Positions 12,131 to 27,100 of a stretch of 64,000 nt of DNA are shown in pieces. Every line of letters begins with the position of its first letter. Position 1 is the first letter of the stretch. Position numbers and translations under genes: made by a program. The DNA is from Apostichopus japonicus (lineage: Eukaryota; Echinodermata; Holothuroidea; Aspidochirotida; Stichopodidae). The notes under the pieces were generated by a model that did no database searches, was not told the DNA's origin, and saw only the letters and a list, made by a program, of their open reading frames with translations. The stretch lies in the NCBI RefSeq assembly GCF_037975245.1, contig NC_092571.1, positions 4,548,001-4,612,000 on the forward strand. The letters run 5' to 3'.

Positions 12131-12699
12131 AAGAAGAACAGTTAATTCAGCAAAAAATTTACAAATACTAGCATTCGTAAAGACAATCTTCATTCGTAAA
12201 GATAATCCCTGTAACTAGTTACTAGCTAGCTAGGGGTAGGAGTACCTTAGCATTCCTCCTGATAATGTTAGAAATGACTTTCCTTCCTTTCAAAACACCT
12301 ATAAGCACCTCCACTAGAAGTATAATCCTTATCAAAATTTATTCCTGCCTCCATCGACCCCAATTTCGTTTAAACATAGCTGTGCAACTGAGTAATTCAC
12401 CAACCATTAGGCTAACGGTTATGCCGTTTGGACTACGGTACCTTAGGCTACGTCTTGGGGCCTAAGCTGCATCAGCTACAAGTTCAACCTGCAACAAAGC
12501 CTGCCTTATTTAATTTTCTCAAACGTTAAAAGTTCAAGTCAAGAGAATACATTTAATCTTTACGTACAGGCTTCAAACCCATGCTGCCCAGTTGCCGTCA
12601 TTTTCAGGTTAATCTTCAGCCTGAGTAGGCCTAACCGTGAACAACTTGTTGTTGTACAACAAGTAATTTACACTTTCCATTTCGCGCCATTGCCATAGG

Positions 12700-13774
12700 A
12701 ATACGAGAGAGAGAGAGGGCTCTTGAAAACGGAAGTACGTCACAGGTCAACTTCTCTGTTGTCGAAACACCTTGGAACTAACCTCAGCCATGCAACAACA
12801 ATGCTGCAGTAATCTCTAGCGAAGCTATTCCTTTAGCTTTAGCCATACACCGACTAAATTTTTAGTTTTTTAATATGAAATCTGTGTTCGTTCCAAAATT
12901 TTGGAAACCTGGTAAGAATTCTGGTAAGAATTCTTTGCCACAAATTTCCTATCTTAGTGATCTTCTTAACGTATCTTTGTGCATACGAATTGTTCAGGGA
13001 GTAGTTTTGCGAAATTTGCAGTTGACACAAAGTATTATTACTTAGACAGTCATTGAAAATTGAAATAATAACAGACCTACAAATTGTATCATTAAAAGGC
13101 TACTAGGTTAGGCCTAATAATCATTATTCTAAGTTTTGCCTTCACAGCTTCAGTGACACACATTACAAAAGATCTAGCATTTATATAAGAAAGAATCAGA
13201 GGAACATTTTTTCTTGTATGTGATGTGTTGAAGACAATACTGTATTTGTATTGAGTTCACAGTAAAGGTTGCACTTGGGAAGTTATAAAAATGCGAAGAA
13301 ATGAAAAAGATTTCTGAACAAAAAAATGCTTGGTTTGGGAGAAAATAAAAGATAAAAACGAGCTAATGACAACAACAAAAATTTTCGGCAGATGTGAGAT
13401 TCGAACTCACAATGCTCATACAGCATCAGATTGACATTGTTTACAAATCTTACTGCTTTAGAGCGAGTGGCACGTGCATATTTGATGACGTCAAAATGAA
13501 CTTGGCTGTGATTGGCTATTCAATATACACAATGGTACGAACCTACCTGCATAAAAAAAACTTGCTTCCGGGCCTCGCTTATTTGCAGATAAACGAAGAA
13601 TAAATAGGTGTCATCGCCATTTTGTCAGAATATTACACCAACAAAATGTTGGTCAATAATCGCGAATAAGTAAAAATTGGTAAAAGCTGAAAAGGCCGCC
13701 AGCAGTCCATTTGAGTCCGTCGGGGGGGGGGGGGGGGCATCCGCCCCTCTGACTGTATGGACGCTCCGCCACTG
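12700..13774. repeat. right terminal region of the 8.8-kb element
   Basis: The reverse complement matches the left terminal region (5004-5400) in several blocks. One is a single GTTGTCGAAACACCTTGG followed by AACTAACCTCAG at about 12758-12788, the likely ancestor-like form of the minisatellite unit. A minus-strand tRNA-like T-arm (GTGAGTTCGAATCTCAC) lies near 13395-13412, perhaps from a SINE. Confidence 0.7.
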
Positions 13775-13782
13775 AACAAGAG

Positions 13783-16700
13783 GCAGGATGCGTTGTCAGC
13801 AGTGTTAAAATGCTCTCATTCGCTCAGTTATGGATTGAAACTTGTCGGTGCAATGAATTGTCTAATGGCGTTTCTGAAGTGAGTTATCCATGACATTTTC
13901 AATGTCCGCCTCTGACGACAATATATGAAGGCTGCTTATTTATTGAAGAGATTGCACATATTCTCACTGATTCTGTCACGTTTACAAAAACTCTGTCACA
14001 TGAGTAGCCAACATCGCTGTCACCGAGACGACGCGCAATGAAGCTGAACAACGTAGACGGAGGGTTACTACCCGTTTAGTTTGCACATGTGGTTCGACAG
14101 GACCACGGTGAAAACTATAAAGTAAAAATATCAAACAATAATATAAAAACATTCGGAAAACAAACACATGAATTTGCACAAATCAATAATAACATAATAC
14201 AGATAAGATTTCCTGTTATAAAAATATACAAAAAGAAGAAGCATAACAAATAACATTTGGTAACATTAAACACAAATAGAGTAAGATCGACAACAGTTAC
14301 ATCCTTAATAATAATAACGATTAACTGACAACTAACCGCACGACAAACCGCGACATACAGGGCATTCAGGGGCTTACAGTGGCTTTCTGGGTGCCTGTGA
14401 GGGCAGCATTGACCTTTGCCCGACCTCGGCGAAGCGGAATTTCCCTTTAACCACGCTAAGGAAACACATCGGCAACGATGACAAGCACCATGCATTGAAA
14501 GGTCCTGCAGTCCCATTACATCAGTTTCACATAAAGACTCGGATTCTAATCGAGTACTGTTACCACAGTTACGATTTTGTTTGAAGAGTTGGAGGTTAAA
14601 TATAAATATATCCTCTTATCCGTTAAATATATCACTTTACTTACCATAATGTTTTCTTCTAGAACAATTACTTGTTTCTACACCAGTATCTTATTTGTCC
14701 TGCAAAAATAACCAAGGCTCCTACCAGGTGAAGGAAGAGGGAAGGGGCCAAGGATCTGTGAAAATTCCAGCCTTTGAAAGTTGGGGATGGCACGATTTTG
14801 TTTCTGCCCTGGGTCACCGCGATTCTAAGTAGAAATGCATTCCATGTAGTTGGTGGATTGAATTCAGCTGAATCCTTTGAATTAGCAGACACAAACAAAA
14901 AAAAGGAAATATTTTGAAAACCGAAGCCCTGCGCAAATTCCTGTGTTCATTCCTAGTGCACCAATCCTTCAATTCACGATAATTTCGGAAGCGTACAGCC
15001 CGTCAAATAAGTACTTCTATGGCAAGTGTTCGAAAGACGTTTTGCCGGGTTCGCGTTCCATAACTTCATATACAATTCCACACATGCTGTACACAGAACT
15101 ATGGAATATCAGTTAGTACGCGCGAAATGTGACTTATATGCCCTAACAGTAACACTAACACAATACTCAACGGCTGGAGTGAAAGCCCCAACCACACTTG
15201 CAGATACCTAGAACAAATTGCCTACATGCCTTTGGAATGACTGCAGACCTGTTATAAATCTATCTCCACTTTCAGCTGTGAGTTATAGTGAAGAGGCGGC
15301 GAACAACCTATCTTAAATGTTAACCGAACGTAGGCCTAACGTTAGGCTAGGCCAAACCTACAGTAATCCCAGGCCAAGGCTTGTAAGTTGTAGCCTAGTG
15401 CACATACGCTAATCGTCAGTAGGCTAGTCGGAGCTTCGGCTTAGTGTACGTGTATCAACTATCATTAAGCTAGGATAGTAGTAGTCTAGCAGGCTACATG
15501 AGTTGGATGGGAGAAACAATAGACTAGCATATTTGAACGAAATATTGTTAAGAAGATTCCTTCAAAATTCCTCTGAACCATGTCAAACTAAGGTACAAAT
15601 AGTGATACTGATACTTGCTAATGCTATGGCAATGCTATTCCTATACTAGCTGGTTAAGTAACTTAAGCTTAGGCTAGCTACTGTACAATATAACAATTAT
15701 CATTTCCTGCAGTTTATTTGGAAATCTAGCAATAGGAAAAGCAAAATACATACCAACTAGAATAACAGGGCTAGCCTAGGCCATAATTAATTTGTTAGTC
15801 TAGTTTAGTACTCAGTCTTTGGTCTTATTAGGCCTCTCATAGTCATAGCCTAGCTACTTTTTATGATGATGCAAACTTTAACTTAAAATTAAGAGCTTAC
15901 TAAGCTTGCATGGGCAACCGGTTTTAGTACTGACACTGGTTTTTGCCGACAGAATTTCGGTACTATATTTTATTTTAAGAAAACCGGGAAAAAAATGAAA
16001 ATTGAATTGCAAATACTGGAAAAAACAAAGATAACGCTTTCAGACATGTGTTCACTTTGGTTTCTCCTATTTACTGTTCTTTTTGAAATATGAAAGTAAA
16101 TTGCAACAAGGTAAAGGTTTTCTTTGACGACATTGTCAGCTATGATCGGCACACGCCATATACCAGGGCTTGAATCTGGATAGCTAGGCAATTCATTAGG
16201 CTATGCAGCCCTCATATGTATCCATCAGTTAGGTGACCTTGTAAGTTGCTGTATTGAACTGACCTTGGTGGCCAATGTTAGTGTTGTGAGAAGTACACAT
16301 TGAAATGACAAGACGTAATTCAAAATAAATTGTTATATCCATGTTTGGCTTCTTTGTGTTGTTCTTAATATTTTACGTCAATTTAACAGCAGAGGAAATG
16401 GAGAAAATCTTTTCAAACACATTGAGCAGAGTTTGCGTTCAAAGAATGAATGTTAAAACTTGAAAGGTACATTGTGCAATCCACTATACCATACTACATG
16501 AACAGCCGCGCACGAAGCTGGCCAAGACAAGCTAGCAGTGAAAGAGCATTTGAGCAGGGCCCTGTTCACGAGCTGAAAAACAAAGATGCAAAAAGTAATA
16601 TCAGACCAATCTTAGTCCATTATTCACAAGATACACCTGGCATCAGGCTTGAGCCAAGGAATACTAAAGGAGTAAAAGGGTTGCATATATGGCTGGAAAG

Positions 16701-16900
16701 TACAGATGTTGCTGTTGAACTATTATTCTTTGTATGCTAACAAATTTTCTTTTCTTTGGAAGTTTCCTTTCACTTTTTTTCTTACCACTTGAGTTATCAG
16801 ATTAGGCAACTTTCAGTTGGTTGTTCCGTTCGTTTACGTTGATGACAACATCTTTCCAACTTTAACTTAAACAACTTATCATCTTTACTGACCTAATCCC
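13783..16900. other. intergenic DNA upstream of the ELYS gene
   Basis: No gene is supported. Locally CpG-containing stretches at about 13980-14520 and 14990-15200 could include the ELYS promoter or a non-coding first exon, but no promoter element is convincing. CCGGTTTT and AAAACCGGG near 15918 and 15980 resemble the ends of CCGGTTTTTACC-type hAT elements. A 96-codon frame at 16450-16740 has no recognisable product. Confidence 0.4.
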
Positions 16901-16929
16901 TCTAATGCTAGGGATATTTTACAACTTGT

Positions 16930-17400
16930 ACTTGAATGTGTAGACAGAAGTTTCTCTTCACTTCTTTAAGAGAAATCATTTTACTGCCGAGACACCCACA
17001 AACATGGCTAGGGTCTCATGCAATTGGTACATTCCAACACCTTGTCAGCCACTATTACATTTATTGGACCAATCATATTGTAAAGCTATTTTTTCAACAA
17101 CCTCCAAATTGGTCATAATCGGTTTTACACTCTGCCCACATCTCCGTAAACCCTTATAAATAGAGAGTCATAAAGACTAACATTTCTTGAATTTATTCAC
17201 TTGATTTTTACCCTTTACTACGATTAAACTAGACTTGGACCACTCTTGGTAAAGCATAAAAAAATACACATCTTTGCGATACCGACACCGCTGAGATGTG
17301 CGATTCGGGAGGGGGAAAACCATTGTTTGAGCCAGATGTGGTTGTTTTGTCTACAAAAAAAAGGTTGTTTAGTTTTCACGAAACGTGCAAGCTTACTTCT
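16930..17400. repeat. dispersed repeat, copy 2
   Basis: Diverged, internally shortened relative of 10160-11010 in the same orientation. Shared blocks include GTCAGCCACTATT and ACTAGACTTGGACCACTCT. Confidence 0.7.
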
Positions 17401-18053
17401 TACCGATGGTAAATTATTATAGCAGTTTGCATTGGGTTTTGTCTCAACTATAAAAGTGATGGAATCGGCCCAGAAATTTGCTCCTGGATAGCTGTTTGCT
17501 TACTTTTTTCAGGGTACCCATTTTTTATGCAGTCAATATAAACCCAACAATACTTTGGGCATTCAAAAGCCTAAGTTTATGACATATGTACAGCTATATG
17601 GGTAGTAAGATTCTTAACAACTGTTTCGTCAGTGTAATGGGTTATACTACTGCAACGTCACGCATCTACAAACTTTGAAGTTTTCCTTTCTGATATCCTA
17701 AAATTGCTTTTAAAATCAATGCATGTGCTGTTTTCATCCAATTTTCACTTAAGGAAAAGTTTTCTAATCTGGAAGTGTGCCTCTTAACAGCTCTAGAAGC
17801 ATAATAGTGCTATGTCCATTTATAGGCTCAATACGTGTTTGCTGATGAATTTCGTAAAACAAACTCCCGAAGCAGATTCACTCTGACCATGTGGGTTTAA
17901 TGGAGAAAAGCTGTCGCAACCAAAAGAAAAATTTATTTTCTGTTGCCCTTATGGTGCTAACGATCCTTACTACTCTTTCCATTGTTGCAATCTCAAACAT
18001 TTGTTTAAACTTTAGTTTATTCTTTTTCTTACCTAGTTATCTAAGCCCTAATA

Positions 18054-18171
18054 ATGGACGGAATTCAAAGTCCATACTCTTCCGAGCCTCCAATCACTAT
18101 AGACCAGGCATCCATTTCCAGCCTGGAAAAGAAGGTAGTTCAGACCAACCTATTTGGAGGGTTCACAAGAG
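18054..18171 (+). CDS. AHCTF1: ELYS exon 1 (coding part)
   Basis: Starts at ATG in ATAATGGACGG, reads MDGIQSPYSS and ends FGGFTR plus one base. The donor is G|GTTTGT. Phase 1 at the end joins exon 2 to give TRDGSKAWMV. The 5' UTR boundary is not determined. Confidence 0.75.
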
Positions 18172-21100
18172 GTTTGTTGAAGCAATCAATTTAAATATTT
18201 GCATGTAGAGAATGGCTACCCATTTTAGCCTAACAACTAAACCTTGCTCTTACTGTAGTTCCATGTTTCATACACATAGATTATCTAGCTTACTAAATAT
18301 GCAGCTATAATCAATGTTCAATCAAACATGCTGACTTATAAAACAAAAACTAACAGAACCAAATGCAACTGCTTGGCAGATTGCTACTCCCCTGCAAATT
18401 TTTGAAAGAAGTTTTCCAAACTTGGTTTCTTATTACTTACTTTATATTGCAGCTGCCATTACAAGTGGTGTGAACTGTAGCATTGCTAATTTGCCTGTCT
18501 TATTACCCTGTTTGCCCTATAATTTTGATCTTAAACTTTTCAAGTTTGCCTCTGGTTAATTACAGATGGATCCAAAGCATGGATGGTACGGGGACCGATA
18601 TTGGAGATTGTGAATGCTTCAAATGGTGAACAAATTTCTTCTCACCAATTTGATATAAGTACTGATGATCCATCGATACATGTTACCAGTGTGAAGGAAA
18701 TTGTCTACGGTGGAGGAAATGCATTACTCTTAGGACTGAAATCATCAGCAGCAGGAAAAGGTCTAGTATGCGTCTATGAAATGACCACAGGAAAAGTTAA
18801 ACTGGCTGTTAAAATTCCCTTTGGGGTGAGTATGAACTTAGCTTCTGGGATGGTTTTTGTTTCATTATTGAATCCTTGCTGAAGGCAGAAGCATAAACTC
18901 TGTAACTTCAAAGGATGTATTTTAACTTGATAGTTGGTATATGGACCATCTTAGTGAGTGGAAGAACCATTTTGTTTTCTGTAGTGGTCAAAGGTCACTT
19001 TAGGCCAATGACATTCAAAGTCTTAAAACATTGTAAACTTGATAACTTCAAAACAAAGCTTGGTTTAATTTCATACCTAGCATTTGGAACCAATTAAGTT
19101 AGCACAGCAATACCCAAGATCATATAAGTTTTGTTGTATCCACAGGAAAATGATATTTCTACAAAATGTTGCATTTTGATGAAAAATTCTCAAGACATAG
19201 AGAATCTACAGCTAAGCAAAGTTGTCAAACATTTCAAATGCATCAATGTCAAGTATAAATCAATAGAAAATTATAATATGAAACTAATGAAAGTAACACT
19301 TGTGAAGAACATCTGCAACATTTGATGACATCACACATTATTGCTGTGATCCTTTTCCTGGAATAAGGAAGAGTGTATTCAGTCAAAGTAAGTTACAACC
19401 AATCAACCACATTCAACATAGGGACAAACTGTTCAGCTGGATTTTTAACTTTAAATTATTTATAGTGTTTGGAAAGTAACCACTGGGAGTTTTGTCACAC
19501 TGGTTAGTAGAGGTCAAAGTTCATTTGTGGTCACAAGAGATCAAAGTCTGAAATATGGAAACTTGAAAATATGATAACTCCAATAGTAAAGCTAAAATGA
19601 AATTCATGCTTTAGTGTTTACATATTCACCTTATTGAGTACCAGCACTACATTGTTGTCTGTGGAAATTGTGTTTATTTCAGGTCACAACTTGTGTACAA
19701 TGTTACATTAATTTGTTTCCATATTAGCTTGTTGGCTTTGGTTTGTCACTCATGAAATTATATTGCATAATTTAGATCCTATCTGGTTGTTAATTCTTTA
19801 GCTAGTATGTTTATAAAGTATTCAAGCTTTCCTAACCTAACCTTTGGATTATTGCACTAGCAACTTAACCTAGATGCTACATTTTTACTGTCCTTTCATA
19901 TTGATTTTGTAGGTCATGTGTGTAGAAATAATAACAGAAGACGGAGGAATCAATGCACCAAACTTCTGTCTGAGTCAACAAATGCAAAAGTTTTTTGGAA
20001 TTGCTGCCGTGGGGACAGAGAAAGGACATTTTTATTTGTTAGATTTACGTGTGGATGAGAATGACACATCAGATGAACAACATGCCAGAGAGGCCAAAAT
20101 TGTTAATGTGGACACACAATGTATTGAAAACATACGACTGAAGTCATCGCAAAGAGGAGAGCACCTATGTCTGGAGATAAACTGTAAGCATTATTGGAAA
20201 ATATCAAGAGACTTTGACCTGTGGAAGTGTGTATACTTATTGGGAATTATTTAACATGCATGATTTGCCTGAGCACTATTGAAACATGTGTTGTGTCTTT
20301 GTTAGCCTGCTCAGATCAAATACTGAGGAAACTTTATTAAGTTAAACTAATGGTAATTAAATATGACACAAATGTGTATGTAAACTGCAACAAGAACTTT
20401 GTGCTTCTGTGCTAGTTCTACTGACTGACTGTCAATGGGTTTATAATGTTCATACAATGGCATACCTAAACAGTGGCTTTAATGATTCATTTGCAGCTAG
20501 TGCTCATACCTATTTTGCCTTCCGATACTTGCGGGCAGACGAGGAGGTCCATAGAGACTACAACCCGGATGATGTTTTTGTTTCAAACCTCACATATTTT
20601 CCTCACTCCGGAACACTAGCAGTGGGTTTCAACTTTGGCTGCTTTCAGCTATGGCAGTTAGCTGGGCCTACACTTGAGTAAGTCAATTTTATCATGTACT
20701 AATGGGACATGAAATATTGTGATAGAAAAATGTAATCTGATCCTTAAATTGCAGCCTTCATTCTCATCATCAATTGTCTCCCTCCCCTTCCCCTCCCCCT
20801 CCCTACAATTTCCTTCCCTACAATTCCCTCTACCGACAATTCCCCTCCCCTTCCTTACAATTCCCTTGCCCTACCCTTCCTTACAATTCCCTCCCCCTAC
20901 CCTTCCCTACAATTCAATTCCCTACCACTTCCCTACAATTCCCTTCCCTAAAATGTGATTTCCCTACCTTTCTCTACAATGCCCTTCCCCTAAGCAAAGT
21001 GCTGGAAAGAAGATTATGGCTTGGGTGAGGCAGACTTGAAATTTTAATTGGGTCAAATATTTGTAGTGAAAGCTGTTGTTTTAAAACAAAGCAAGTGTTT

Positions 21101-24100
21101 CAATGTTTGTAAATATCTCTAGAGCAGTGTCCAGATCCCACAATTGTTATTTTGCTCTGTCAATGCTTATTTGGAACCCTCAAGTTTATGTTTGAGTTCA
21201 TCATTCCTGGTGCAGTATCGGTGGACAAATGTGATATTCTTATTGTTCTTTTCATTATTGATATTATAGATACAGCAGTCCAGTTTGTCCTCAGATGACT
21301 CCAGTGTCTTTCTTTGCCAGCCAAGAGCCCACTGATGACCCTCAGTACTTCTGCTACTTGTGGGTGGGACGAGGCCCTTTGCCATGGGACTCAAAGTATG
21401 TTGATGTGTATGGAGTTGTCTTCTGCTACTTGTGCTAATACAAAGAAAATCCCCTCCCCCAAACCCTCCATCCCCACAAAAATAATACTGAAGAGATACT
21501 GTATGAGGTGTTACACTGTTACCTCTGTGGATACAAAATTAGAATAGATCAACAATAGTTGTGTTTTGAGATCAATTCCTAGAGTAGTCAAAAGAAGTTG
21601 ACATTATGCTTATTGCCTCCGATCTATACATACATTCTTTGCATGTTTTGTACATATTAAGCACAAAGTGTGCAGTCAAATGGAGTTTGTATTTGTTCTG
21701 TGTGCTATATTCTATGGTTGTGAACAGCACATAGTCGTACAACAAGTGGTCATGTTGGCACTGCTTATTATACAAAATTTAACTATTGCAGTCTTAGTTA
21801 CAATGGTAATTGCATTGTTTTTAAGATGTAGTAAAAGTTGACATCAGTTTCAAACTATTTGTGATGCCAAAATGTCTGGTACTGACTTGTAGTTGTTTAA
21901 CTATGTTCGCTGTGTTGGTTTTATCGGGGAATTTTCATATGCTAATCCACATGAGGTGGCATGTTTGTTTTTTTCATAATAACATGTAATATATGTATGT
22001 TTTGCTTGTAACCACAAGGCAGATTTAGAGATGAATCAGGATAATGAGTATTGTACTAAACACACAGCTCTTGTGTATGTAGTGTGTGAGTACTTGGGAT
22101 GTTGGGTTACAGAGCAAATGTTTTACCTTTGTTTGAAAAGTCTTTTCTTTGTCTGCTGCAGTCAAGATGTCCCTACTGATGTCCACCTCTTCCAACTTTC
22201 CTATGAAGAAAAGACATACCATGGATCTTATGGACATCTGTTTAAGGTAAAACAATTTACATAATGAATAATGTCTCAGGCTACATCATTTACTCAGTAT
22301 TAAATAACCGACAGTTCTCTCAGCATTTTAAGATGGTTTGGGCAGTATGTGTAAATGTCTCTTATCCTGTGAACTCCATTGAAAACACTAAAAACTTGTG
22401 ATGTCTGTCATTCAATGTAAAGGAAAACCACAATTTGATAAATGTGAACGGAGAGAAGATACAGAAAAGACTGATATTATTCATGGAAACTCATGCATTG
22501 TGAAAGAACTGGAGTACCAAAGCAATTAGTTAAAGAAACCAGGAATGGTTATGGCCATTATGAGAACAAAAGGACTCAGACTTTTGTCTCTGATACTAAC
22601 AATGACCATCCATTTGCAGTGGATGTGAACAGTTACAATGTTGGCAGTTCATTAGTTGACAAGTGAAATACTGTTGTTTGTGAAACTGATATCAAATTTC
22701 TACCTCAGTGAAAAAGATGCAATAATAAAAATATTCCTGTAAGTCCTCAATCAGTCTTTGCAATTAAGATATTGATCTAGTAAATTAATTTATTAACATT
22801 TTTTTCATGAGAAATTAGCAAAAGATGGAATCTGAAGTAAGCAACTCATTATTCATCAAGTCATTTTACACTGATAGTGAAATGATGCTATAACTATACC
22901 ACTATTCTTATCCTTGTTTTCTTTCTATAGGAACTAAATAATTGTATTCCCCGATTTCAACACTACTTAACTCATGATCCTTACATCTCTGATGAAGAAC
23001 TCTCCCTCGGGAGCCGTTTGATAGGATGCTGTACCCTTGAAAAAATCCTGTCCCAAGAGGAAGACCGAGATCAGATGGATGATTCAGATGATGAGGATTG
23101 TAAGATATAGCCTTCAATATTAAATGTTGCCACTCACTATTTAAACACCATCAATATAACATGTTTAAGGGGGGGGGGGGGACTGCTAAATTCTTGGCAC
23201 AGTTTCTTACTAGTGACAGAGCAGTTACAGTATTGTATACCACTTTGACATTCTGATATGTGTGAATATGTTCTATGATTTTCATTAGCACTTTTCATTG
23301 TCTCCAGTGATAATGTATAGATGTTTGGGAGGAATCTACAAATTTTCCTCCATTGCTAAACAATGTGACGTCTTAGAATCTGTTCTTGTCACAGCTTTTT
23401 CTCATTAGCACAATTTGCTGGTTTTGTGTGAAGTTGTGCAAGACTAATCCATAGATCAATCTACAACTCAATTTGTCAGCTTACATTTCTTTAGTAGGAT
23501 GTTTTTTCTTTATTTATTTCTTTGCTGTTCTTGGAATTTCTAAATATAAGGTTTAATTGAGGCTCTTATGTCAGTATGTTCACCAAAATATGCAACTGCT
23601 TCAATATTTATCCATTTATCCATTTTGCAACTTCACTCAAAGATTTTAAACCAAACAAAATGGAATGTTAAAGCTGTTGTGCACTCACACTGTGAATCAA
23701 TTAATGTCCTGCACATTTGAGGGTAAAGATTTAACATGGCTAGAACAGTCCTTTCCCTTCTGTTTGTGATGCTCAATCTTGAAAGAGCTTGCTTCGTTGT
23801 TAGATGCTGAGAGTGATAGGACATTGACTGCTATTGTCTGGGAGGGGCGACCAGAGACCGCTGATGGACAGTTGGAGTCAAACTACTTCTTAGCAGTGTT
23901 TGATCTTAACCAGTGGTACTTTGCACAGATGCCTGCAAGACTAAAGTAAGTTGCATAAAACCTTCAATCCATGTTATAGATCAATTGATATAGGTTATTG
24001 TGGAAGAAATATACTTCTGCTGTTGTGTGTCTCACTCAGCGTCTATACCTCAAAGATGGCAAAATGAAGATTAGCTTCAATTGTTAGATGTCTGATCTGG

Positions 24101-27100
24101 CACTCTGCAAGGGTCTGTTTTAAGCCCTCTCTTGTATAGCCTGTATGTTAATGACATTCCCTGTGTCCGACAGTATGCTTCCAAACACTCACCTCAGTCA
24201 ATTCACTGAAAATCTCGCTGTTCTGGCTTACTTAGTAAGTTAATTAAAAACCAGTATTGACTTCATGCACAAGTTTATCACTATTCTTGAAGAATGGTGT
24301 GCTAAATGTAGAATTAAAATAAACACATAAATCAAAACTATTGACTTTTATCTACCTGTTTTCTAGAATCAAGAATTCTGATAAGTTTCAAATTCAACTT
24401 TTTAAGGACATTATCTGTCCCTCATCTGAAGCTCACCTTTCTTGGAATATCTATTGATAGCAAACACAATTTCAACAATCATACTGATCAAGCTATAGGT
24501 AAAGCCTGGAGGTTACTAAATAATATAAACCACCTTAGTAATCACAAGTGTATCTCTTCCACCTTGTTAATTAATATCTATAATGTCATAATTAAACCTA
24601 TCCTTACGTATAGGAGGGGGGGGGGGGTCTTGGCTCTGGCAAGAGAGATTAGAGTTGGACCCCTCGTTATTAACCCTGGTGGCTAGAGTGCTTGTGAGTT
24701 TGACCTATTCAAAGGGAACAGCACCGTCACAGGGGTGGGGGCTCTAGTTTGAAAGGGTATCCCATGGGAGGGTGGGGCCAGGTCTAGGGCAGCGCCCGAC
24801 GGAAGTCAAGCTATTGTTTTACTGAGTGTTGTTTGACCTACTGCTTCCATCTGTTGAAAGATTCTGTCTACCATTTTTGTTGCCTACTCTCTCAGTTCAA
24901 TTGATTATTTTTTGCAAATAGTATGTGCTGGCTGTGGATTCCTTGATGTGACATTCATCAAGTGGAAACGTAGGTGCTTTATGAAAGAGTTATGTATTCT
25001 TTGAAAAAAAGCTAACCCTAGTATTTTACTCTTGTTAACTCACTGATCAGTTGCTACATGTAGCATAGTTGTGGATTTAGATTTGACAGTGTGAATGAAA
25101 TAATACCAAAAAGAGAGCTCTTGCATATATTTCTGTCCGATTTGCAGGCTTTCCCAACAAGACAGCAAGTATTTTGCATTTTATTCTATTCAGGATGTGT
25201 GTGGGACAGATTTTCTTTTGGTAAGTTTAATCTGGATTTATCTGTTGAATTGTGAATGTTTAATCTGTTAAATGGTGAATTAACAGAGAGAAGTTTGTCA
25301 TGATATGCTTTAATGGACTGGGAAGCTGAGGTATTAAATGTGAAGAGAAAGTTGTAGGAAGCAACTTAACATTAGTTAATGCCATTAACTTCAGTTGTTC
25401 ATGATTCTCAAGACAGCAATTTAGCAAGCCTTAACCTACAAAACCAGATTGATGTGTAGTGGACTCATTAAAGCCTTTATAATTATGCAACAGTTGTGCA
25501 GATGATAGGATCTCCAATGTAAGATATATCCACCATGAAGAAGCCTTGTAGAGATAGTTGTTGAGAGGGGAAAGCTCATGTAGAATGTTAAACTCAAGCA
25601 AAACACAAGCCTGCTAAAGGTTCACCTGTTAGAGGGCTGTTTTGTTTATTTGTACATCATCCACTGGTTTATGTAGGATTTCCCTGAGTGGTCATTGCTA
25701 AGTGATGAGTCTAATACAACTACTGACAGTGGATTGTAAATCTTTGGGATGTTTATATTACACAACTCCATCCATACATATATACCTTGGATCTCCTCAG
25801 AATCTACACATTAATCCTGAATGTATATCAAGATACCAGAGCACCACAACAGCAACTCTGGAGGTCCATCAGCAGCCATCAGCTTTAAACTTCAAAGCCT
25901 CTTGCCTGATGGAGACGGCCATTATTAGAACCTCCATCTTAGGCTTACAGCGGAAGGTATGCTATATAATTGTACATAGATCAATGCTAGGGCCATTCAT
26001 TCTCATGTCATTAACTCTTTGCACACTTTTTAACTTGCTTTACAGCTTCACACTAAACAACTTGAAGAAATTAAATATTGTTCATACTGTAGTAACAGAC
26101 TATTTGCTTCTGTAGGTTATATGAAATGTACGTCGACTTATGTTTATACCCTCTATGCATTTGACAATATGTATGTTTCTTAATGTTGTTATCATAGACT
26201 CTTCTGTCTATATTTGTGATTCTATCTGCATGTTTAATTTTAGTTATCTTTCTTTATTTTGTATGTATTATGATTTATGATATCATGAAGTCTTTGTAAC
26301 CTGCTTGTTTCTTTATTTTGGATATTTTGAAGGTTCTAGCTGACATGAGTTCTCAAGGCCCAACTATTCTAAGAGATCCAGGAAGTATCTATTCTCAATG
26401 CTGTGATTCTCAACTAGCTGTAAGATCTACCCTTGTAGCAGGAGCTGATAGGGTCTCCCAGGTGAGATGTATTATAGTTCATATTGACACCACATTGTAA
26501 AACACTATTCTAAGAGATCCAGGAAGTATCTATTCTCACAGCTGTGATTCTCAACTAGCTGTAAGATCTACCCTTGTAGCAGGAGCTGATAGGGTCTCCC
26601 AGGTGAGATGCATTATAGTTCATATTGACACCACATTGTAAAACACTATTCTAAGAGATCCAGGAAGTATCTATTCTCAATGCTGTGATTCTCAACTAGC
26701 TGTAAGATCTACCCTTGTAGCAGGATCTGATAGGGTCTCCCAGGTGAGATGTACTATAGTTCATATTGACACCACATTGTAAGACACTATTCTAAGAGAT
26801 CCAGGAAGTATCTATTCTCACTGCTGTGATTCTCAACTAGCTGTAAGATCTACCCTTGTAGCAGGAGCTGATAGGGTCTCCCAGGTGAGATGTATTATAG
26901 TTCATATTGACACTACATTGTAAGACACTATTCTAAGAGATCCAGGAAGTATCTATTCTCAATGCTGTGATTCTCAACTAGCTGTAAGATCTACCCTTGT
27001 AGCAGGAGCTGATAGGGTCTCCCAGGTGAGATGTATTATAGTTCATATTGACACCACATTGTAAAACACCATTCTAAGAGATCCAGGAAGTATCTATTCT

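Larger units (their letters stand above)
5004..13774. mobile_element. 8.8-kb hAT-like DNA transposon (complete ends)
   Basis: The left end reads CAGTGGCGGAGCTAGGGG. The reverse complement of the right end reads CAGTGGCGGAGCGTCCAT. The flanks carry an 8-bp direct duplication with one mismatch, ATCAAGAG at 4996-5003 and AACAAGAG at 13775-13782. CAGNG ends with an 8-bp duplication are typical of the hAT superfamily. Homology between the ends continues inward: about 5160-5400 matches the reverse complement of about 12720-13560, including the AAGTTCATTTTGACGTCATC stretch. No hAT transposase is visible. Inside are a minisatellite, a MULE-type transposase remnant, a LINE tail and foldback-type clusters, so this copy looks like a non-autonomous carrier enlarged by later insertions. 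Confidence 0.8.

Noticed and set aside
14115-14516. 133-codon minus-strand frame with several Cys and His residues
   Set aside because: The downstream half is AT-rich hydrophobic translation and no known domain or splice partner was seen.
16450-16740. 96-codon + strand frame upstream of ELYS
   Set aside because: No recognisable domain and no evidence of splicing to ELYS; left unassigned.
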